Below are positions 59,608 through 64,000 of a stretch of DNA of 64,000 nucleotides, in pieces (the first letter of the stretch is position 1; the number at the start of each line of letters is the position of its first letter). The notes beneath the pieces were generated by a model, which made no database searches, was not told the DNA's origin, and saw only the letters and a program-made list of their open reading frames with translations. Position numbers and translations under genes: made by a program. Source of the stretch: Oscillospiraceae bacterium (GTDB lineage Bacteria; Bacillota; Clostridia; Oscillospirales; Acutalibacteraceae); assembly GCA_015065615.1 (NCBI GenBank), contig SVPY01000004.1:1-64000 (forward strand), written 5' to 3'.

Positions 59608-60711
59608 ATGGACGAAAATAATTACGGCTCTTACCAGCCTCCCAAAGCACCCAGAGTGGTGACGGTAAGTATGAATAAACCCGATAAGAAGAAAATCATA
59701 AAAATCGTGGTTTCGGTTTTAGTTGCTTTAATAGTAGTTGTGGGCGGTATGACCTGCTTCTACACGGTGGACGATAAACAGCAGGCGGTTGTTACAACCT
59801 TTGGCAAGGTAACTGATATTACCGATGCCGGCGTTCACTTCAAACTGCCCTTCGGTATCCAGCAGGAGCATAAAGTAGACGTAAACGTTTACCAGAAAAT
59901 TGAGCTGGGCTACACTACCGACAGAAACGGCAACTACACCACCAACACCTCCGAAAGCTCAATGATCACGGGCGACTACAATATAGTTAATGTGGATTTC
60001 TTCGTTGAGTATAAGGTAAGTAATCCCGAAAGATATTTATTTGCATCCGATTCCCCCGAGCTTATTTTAAAGAACCTTATCCAGAGTCAGGTGCGAAATG
60101 TGGTTGGCTCCAGCACGGTGGATAGCGTACTTACTGACGGTAAGGAAAATATCCAGATGCAGGTAAAAAATCTTGTTACCGAAATATTAAACGAGTATGA
60201 TATCGGTTTAACCTTGGTGGACGTACGAATTCAGGACGCAGAGCCTCCCACGCAGGAAGTTATTGAGGCATTCAAGGCAGTTGAAACAGCCAAGCAGAAG
60301 GCTGAAACTGTAGTTAACGACGCTCTTGCTTACCAGAATGCAAAGCTCCCCGACGCTCAGGCTCAGGCGGATAAGCTTGTACAGAACGCAGAGTACTTAA
60401 AGCAGAAGCGAATCAACGAGGCTATCGAGCAGGTTGCAATGTTTGAAGCTATGTACGTTGAGTACGCACAGAATCCCGACATCACAAAGTCAAGAATGTA
60501 CTACGAAGCAATAAGCGAAATTCTTCCCGACGTTAAGCTTTATATCAATACAGGCAGCGGCAATAACGTAGAGATGCTTCTCCCTCTTGAAAGCATAGTG
60601 GAGGAAAGCGGTCAGAATAATACTTCAGCTTCAACTTCATCATATCAGGCTCCTTCATATCAGACTCCGGAAGTGAGCGATGAAAATATAGGTGAGGAGG
60701 TTACGGAATAA
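59608..60711 (+). CDS. hflK: SPFH protein, HflK-like
   Basis: A 367-residue membrane protein with a Pro-rich N-terminus (about 5-25), one helix (about 31-52) and a PHB/SPFH domain (about 55-230) with VDDKQQAVVTTFGKVTDI and DAGVHFKLPFGIQ. A C-terminal coiled coil (about 230-290) follows, then a low-complexity Ser-rich tail (about 330-360). HflK and HflC form a membrane ring that modulates FtsH protease; ftsH is not in the window. It overlaps hflC by one nucleotide (TAATG), so the two are co-translated. Confidence 0.88.
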   Translation: MDENNYGSYQPPKAPRVVTVSMNKPDKKKIIKIVVSVLVALIVVVGGMTCFYTVDDKQQAVVTTFGKVTDITDAGVHFKLPFGIQQEHKVDVNVYQKIELGYTTDRNGNYTTNTSESSMITGDYNIVNVDFFVEYKVSNPERYLFASDSPELILKNLIQSQVRNVVGSSTVDSVLTDGKENIQMQVKNLVTEILNEYDIGLTLVDVRIQDAEPPTQEVIEAFKAVETAKQKAETVVNDALAYQNAKLPDAQAQADKLVQNAEYLKQKRINEAIEQVAMFEAMYVEYAQNPDITKSRMYYEAISEILPDVKLYINTGSGNNVEMLLPLESIVEESGQNNTSASTSSYQAPSYQTPEVSDENIGEEVTE

Positions 60712-61595
60712 TGAAAAATAAAAAGACTATTATCATATTAATTATAGCAGCCTTAGTATTAATTTTAGGCGCTAACTCCTTCTTTACCGTTCAGGAAAAC
60801 CAGTACGCCTGTACGGTGCGATTCTCAAAAATTATCGATACAACAAGCAATGCAGGTCTTCACTTCAAGATACCCTTTATCGATAGCGTGAAATATTTCA
60901 GCAAGGCTACCACACTTTACGATATTCCCCCTTCAGAGGTTTTAACCAGCGATAAGCAGAATATGACAGTTGACTGCTACATCACTTGGAAGATTACAGA
61001 CCCCCTTAAATTCTACCAGACCTTAGGCTCCACTTCCGTAGCTGAGGACCGTTTAAACGACCTCACTTACAACGAGCTTAAGAAGGTTATGGGTACTTTA
61101 GCTCAGGCGGATATTATCAATATGGACGACGGCGCAAAGCGTAACGAGATATACGAGGGTATTGCCACTACGGTAAACGAGGTTGCCAAGTCCTACGGTA
61201 TTGAGGTAGAGGATATCAAGATCAAGCGCTTTGACCTTCCCGAAAGTAACCTTAACGCGGTTTATAACCGTATGATCTCCGAGCGTAATCAGATTGCGGA
61301 AAAATACACAGCTGACGGTAACTACGAGGCTTCCATAATTAAAAATGACGTTGATAAGCAGGTAAATATCATAGTTTCCAATGCTGAAGCTGAAGCTGCA
61401 AAACTCGTTGCCGAGGGTGAAGCAGAATATATGAGAATGCTTGCCGAAGCTTACGACAGCGCCGATAAAAAGGAATTCTATGAGTTTACTTTAGCTCTTG
61501 ATGCTTTAAAGCAGAGCTTAAAGGGTAACGAAAAAACAGTTATTCTCGATGGCGAAAGTGATTTAGCTAAAATTTTAACCGGTGCACTTAATTAA
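60711..61595 (+). CDS. hflC: SPFH protein, HflC-like
   Basis: The 294-residue partner of HflK: an N-terminal helix (about 6-22), then the SPFH domain with VQENQYACTVRFSKIID and GLHFKIPFIDSVKYF, a coiled coil with ERNQIAEKYTADGNYEA, and the C-terminal EFYEFTLALDALKQSL typical of HflC. It is the second gene of the hflKC operon. A hairpin at 61633-61664 follows the stop but lacks a T-run. Confidence 0.9.
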   Translation: MKNKKTIIILIIAALVLILGANSFFTVQENQYACTVRFSKIIDTTSNAGLHFKIPFIDSVKYFSKATTLYDIPPSEVLTSDKQNMTVDCYITWKITDPLKFYQTLGSTSVAEDRLNDLTYNELKKVMGTLAQADIINMDDGAKRNEIYEGIATTVNEVAKSYGIEVEDIKIKRFDLPESNLNAVYNRMISERNQIAEKYTADGNYEASIIKNDVDKQVNIIVSNAEAEAAKLVAEGEAEYMRMLAEAYDSADKKEFYEFTLALDALKQSLKGNEKTVILDGESDLAKILTGALN

Positions 61596-61632
61596 TGAAT
61601 AATTAAGGTAAATAAGAAAACTTAATTAAAAA

Positions 61633-61664
61633 TAGCGGTCGCCCTCTCAGGAGGACCACCGTTA
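61633..61664 (+). other. Hairpin after hflC
   Basis: An imperfect stem (TAGCGGT and CCCTC pairing with GAGG and ACCGTTA) folds into a stable loop with TCAG in it. It is followed by TATAAATTATAAG and then the AGGAGGG site of the next gene. It is probably a stability or processing element, not a T-run terminator. Confidence 0.45.
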
Positions 61665-61688
61665 TAAATTATAAGATAGGAGGGCAAT

Positions 61689-62204
61689 ATGAACAAAGAA
61701 AAGAAGCTTTACTTCACAAAATATAAAAGTAAAGAAATAAAGAAAATTATTCGTGAACTTAAAAAAGAATATAAATTCACCACAGGCTACAGATTTTTAG
61801 GCGTTTCAGGCGGATTTATTTTCAGAGTGAGATCACTGGAATTTTACAGGCACGATGAATTCTCACATAATCAGCTTATTTCAAATGCGCGATTTAAAGT
61901 GGGCATTAAGGAAGAAGCTAAAGGTTCCACTATAGCTATTGAGGAAATTTCCTCTGTATCATGGATTGAAATTTTGCTTATTTTCCTTTTAGGTCTTATT
62001 ATTACCTATTTTTCGGCACTTAATAATAAGATAGAATTTCTTTCTCTGCTGCCTGAAGCCTTGCTTATAATTTCAGGTGTTATAGCCCTTTTCCTCTTTA
62101 TTATTTACTGCAGCTCAAAATATGGGGACAGAAATAAGGAGAGTAAAAATAAGGGTGAAATGTTCCTTAAAAACCGACTTGAATTAAAGCCATTGGATGA
62201 ATAA
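61689..62204 (+). CDS. Small membrane protein of unknown function
   Basis: The 171-residue product has a basic N-terminal domain (about 1-95, KTR-rich, with FTTGYRFLGVSGGFIFR) and two predicted transmembrane helices (about 98-118 and 124-146). A basic tail with NRNKESKNKG-like text follows. I do not recognise a family. Its ATG follows AGGAGGG. It precedes the LURP-one gene by 21 nt, so the two likely share a transcript. Confidence 0.65.
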   Translation: MNKEKKLYFTKYKSKEIKKIIRELKKEYKFTTGYRFLGVSGGFIFRVRSLEFYRHDEFSHNQLISNARFKVGIKEEAKGSTIAIEEISSVSWIEILLIFLLGLIITYFSALNNKIEFLSLLPEALLIISGVIALFLFIIYCSSKYGDRNKESKNKGEMFLKNRLELKPLDE

Positions 62205-62225
62205 ATTTAAGGAGGGTAAGAATTT

Positions 62226-62699
62226 ATGAATCTTTACATAAAGCAAAAAGTTTTTTCATGGGGCGATAAATTCACCGTTAAGGATGAATTCGGTGCGGAC
62301 CGCTACTTTGTAGAGGGCGAAGTTTTCTCCTTTGGTAAAAAGCTCCACGTGTATGACGTAAGCGACTACGAAGTTCTGTTTATTAAGCAGGAATTTACCT
62401 TCGGTATGCCAAAGTATAGCGTATATTCGGGTGATAGACTGATTTGCACCATTAAGCGTGAGTTTACTTTCTTTAAGCCGCGCTACAGCATAGAAGGGTT
62501 AAACTGGGAAGTTGAGGGCGAATTCTGGTGCCACGATTACGACATTATATCAAACGGAAACGTGGTAGCCACAATAAGCAAGGAGTATATGACCTGGGGC
62601 GACAGCTACGTTTTAAGCATTAATAACCCCATGGATGAGCTTTTTGCCCTTGCGGTGGTTTTAACTATCGACTGCGTTCTTGACGCTCAGAATAATTAA
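62226..62699 (+). CDS. LURP-one-related (YxjI-like) protein
   Basis: A 157-residue beta-barrel protein of the LURP-one-related family (tubby-like fold). The family repeats strands around a WGDKFTVKDE-type opening, followed by VEGEVFSFGKKLHVYD and IKREFTFFKPRYSIEG. In bacteria (YxjI) the role is unknown; in plants members relate to defence. It lies 21 nt after a small membrane protein gene. The start follows GGAGGG. No TM helix. Confidence 0.8.
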   Translation: MNLYIKQKVFSWGDKFTVKDEFGADRYFVEGEVFSFGKKLHVYDVSDYEVLFIKQEFTFGMPKYSVYSGDRLICTIKREFTFFKPRYSIEGLNWEVEGEFWCHDYDIISNGNVVATISKEYMTWGDSYVLSINNPMDELFALAVVLTIDCVLDAQNN

Positions 62700-62816
62700 G
62701 TTAAATTAAATTAATTTAATTTAGTTTAATATGAATTTATCTGCCGTTTAAAAAACAGTTGCAATTATTTAAGCCGGAGGTTTATAATTAAATAAACTAA
62801 ATGGAGGTGCAAAATT

Positions 62817-63164
62817 ATGCCTTACGTACAAATAAGAGTTTCAAATTCCCTTACAAAAGAACAGATTGAAAAAATCGCAGAAGAAGCTATGAATTCCATA
62901 AGCCTTATCCCCGGTAAATCCGCTCCCGTCACCATGGCGGAAGTAATTGATAAGTGTAATCTTTATTTCGGCTCTGTAGAAGGCGGCGACTGCGCTATTA
63001 TCGACGTAGCCGCAAACAATACTCCCCCTTCCGAAAATTTAAAGAATTACTCAAAGAAAATGTGCCTTGTTTTAGAAGAGGTTGCAGGTATTCCTATGAA
63101 CCGCATTTACATCAAGCACCACGCAAACCCCGAGTGGCACACAGGCAGGATGTTTATTGAATAA
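62817..63164 (+). CDS. Tautomerase/MIF superfamily protein
   Basis: A 115-residue protein beginning MPYVQIRVSN. The N-terminal Pro (after Met removal) is the catalytic residue of the tautomerase superfamily (4-OT/MIF). The MIF-like length and the end NRIYIKHHANPEWHTG suit a phenylpyruvate- or MIF-type tautomerase. The physiological substrate is not known. Its start follows a GGAGG site. Monocistronic, with a strong bidirectional terminator shared with the rubrerythrin gene. Confidence 0.82.
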   Translation: MPYVQIRVSNSLTKEQIEKIAEEAMNSISLIPGKSAPVTMAEVIDKCNLYFGSVEGGDCAIIDVAANNTPPSENLKNYSKKMCLVLEEVAGIPMNRIYIKHHANPEWHTGRMFIE

Positions 63165-63186
63165 TTTTATAGGTCAATTAATAAAA

Positions 63187-63218
63187 GCGGGTCGGCAAAA
63201 AACCGACCCGCAATTTTT
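63187..63218. terminator. Bidirectional terminator
   Basis: Perfect 9-bp stem GCGGGTCGG/CCGACCCGC (63187-63195 with 63203-63211) with a 7-nt loop; AATTTTTTT follows on the plus strand and TTTTATT on the minus strand. Confidence 0.93.
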
Positions 63219-63229
63219 TTATTTAGTTA

Positions 63230-63886
63230 TCAGTAATTTTCTTTTCTTACTTCGAAGTAAGCCTGAGGATGTGCGCAGACGGGGCAAACGTCGGGAGCCT
63301 TGAGGCCAACTACAAGGTGGCCGCAGTTACGGCATTCCCAGACCTGAATTTCGCTCTTTTCGAAAACTTTTTTATTTTCAACGTTATGTAAAAGAGCGCG
63401 GTATCTTGCTTCGTGAGCCTTTTCAATGGCTGCAACGCCACGCATCTGCTCTGCTAAATCGTGGAAGCCTTCTTCATCAGCTTCTCGTGCCATACGGTCG
63501 TACATATCGGTCCACTCGTAGTTTTCGCCTTCTGCAGCGTGAAGGAGGTTTTCGGCTGTGTCGCCAAGCTCGCCTAAGTGCTTGAACCAGAGTTTAGCGT
63601 GCTCTTTTTCGTTTTCAGCAGTCTGCAGGAATAAAGCGGCAATCTGCTCGAAGCCTGCCTTCTTTGCTACGGATGCAAAGTAGGTGTACTTATTTCTTGC
63701 CTGAGATTCACCTGCGAAAGCATCCCAGAGGTTTTTCTCGGTTTTTGTGCCTGCGTAGGGGTTCTTTTTAACTTCTTCGATTTTTTCAAATTTAGTTGCG
63801 GGCTGCTTGCACTTGGGGCACTTGAAATCCTCTGTCATTTCGCCCTCGTGAATATAGCCGCAAATCTTACATTTCCATTTAGCCAT
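63230..63886 (-). CDS. Rubrerythrin with rubredoxin-like domains at both ends
   Basis: A 218-residue iron protein for peroxide detoxification in anaerobes. The N-terminal Cys4 domain ([10 protein letters not shown] and CPKCKQ, about 5-28) is rubredoxin-like. The middle is a ferritin-like diiron domain with E and ExxH motifs ([32 protein letters not shown]). The C-terminus has a second rubredoxin-like domain ([10 protein letters not shown] and [10 protein letters not shown]). Typical rubrerythrins carry one rubredoxin. Two-ended forms exist in Clostridia and can be annotated as NADH peroxidase. It lies 36 nt from a thioredoxin gene, upstream on the same strand. Confidence 0.93.
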   Translation of the reverse strand: MAKWKCKICGYIHEGEMTEDFKCPKCKQPATKFEKIEEVKKNPYAGTKTEKNLWDAFAGESQARNKYTYFASVAKKAGFEQIAALFLQTAENEKEHAKLWFKHLGELGDTAENLLHAAEGENYEWTDMYDRMAREADEEGFHDLAEQMRGVAAIEKAHEARYRALLHNVENKKVFEKSEIQVWECRNCGHLVVGLKAPDVCPVCAHPQAYFEVRKENY

Positions 63887-63922
63887 AATAATTTCTCCTT
63901 TTAAAAATAAGCATATTTAAAA

Positions 63923-64000
63923 TTAAAGCATATTAAGAATGCTTTGCTTGCCCTGATAACCCACGGATTTATTTACTATCTCGCCGTTTTTCATAACAAC
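63923..64000 (-). CDS. Thioredoxin C-terminal fragment (cut by window edge)
   Basis: The minus strand ends with 25 codons and a TAA at 63923. They encode VVMKNGEIVNKSVG, then a GKQSILNML-type ending, the C-terminal strand and helix of a thioredoxin. The CGPC active site would lie beyond the window. Its place 36 nt upstream of the rubrerythrin gene fits an oxidative-stress pair. This match is based on the tail only. Confidence 0.7.
   Translation of the reverse strand, partial: VVMKNGEIVNKSVGYQGKQSILNML

Overview
The window reads as one contiguous chromosomal stretch of a low-to-mid G+C, anaerobic, probably spore-forming member of the Clostridia, most likely an uncultured gut lineage near Ruminococcaceae/Oscillospirales (inference from gene content; no rRNA marker is present). 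Supporting signs are a YunB-type sporulation protein, two DUF1836 regulators, a DUF1934 protein beside argS, a rubrerythrin, a T-box in front of alaS, a SAM-I riboswitch in front of metK, and promoters with clear TGn-extended -10 boxes. Sugar genes (xylAB, galK, galE, GH38 mannosidase, sialidase-fold proteins, a GH106-like hydrolase, DUF4838 and GxGYxYP proteins) suggest life on plant and host glycans. I saw no tRNA, rRNA, CRISPR array, transposase or phage gene.

Layout. 0-6 kb: a DUF4838 protein and an AraC regulator face away from a xylA-xylB operon across two back-to-back promoters. 5.9-10.1 kb: a promoter, a possible 23-residue peptide gene and a radical SAM/SPASM protein are followed by a sigma-70-family factor. 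The factor is translationally coupled to a membrane-anchored serpin with an anti-sigma-like N-terminus, and then comes a lipoprotein. 10.1-15.1 kb: two paralogous sialidase-fold proteins flank a large glycoside hydrolase. 15.1-15.6 kb: a non-coding stretch packed with palindromes and two near-identical 71-nt units.

15.6-23.1 kb is a six-gene minus-strand set: ddl, two paralogous polytopic GT-C-like membrane proteins, murI, a DUF1934 gene and argS. It joins D-amino-acid and cell-wall precursor supply to two membrane proteins of unknown role. 23.4-28.1 kb: riboswitch-controlled metK, a small exported protein, a NagD-like phosphatase, a probable polymorphic-toxin type 15 domain protein and a GNAT. 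28.1-40.7 kb: a GxGYxYP lipoprotein, a class B PBP, a serine hydrolase, a membrane-anchored parvulin foldase, glmM, HAD and Cys-rich genes, and a PcrA helicase.

40.8-52.8 kb is mostly plus strand: DUF1836 regulator, GH38 mannosidase, galE, maf, yunB, ligA, a YcxB-like protein, galK and rmuC. 52.9-58.8 kb is minus strand: pyridoxal kinase, phosphoribosyltransferase, HIT protein, T-box-controlled alaS and a lipoprotein. 58.9-64 kb: a second DUF1836 regulator with a large inverted repeat over its promoter, hflK-hflC behind another palindrome, two small uncharacterised proteins and a tautomerase. Then come a minus-strand rubrerythrin with two rubredoxin-like ends and the 3' end of a thioredoxin gene cut by the window edge.

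The places most likely to hold something new are the sigma factor/serpin pair, the small peptide in front of the radical SAM gene, the free-standing type 15 toxin domain, the palindromic repeat region near 15.2-15.6 kb, and the ddl-murI operon with its twin membrane proteins. All assignments come from reading motifs by eye; no database search was run.
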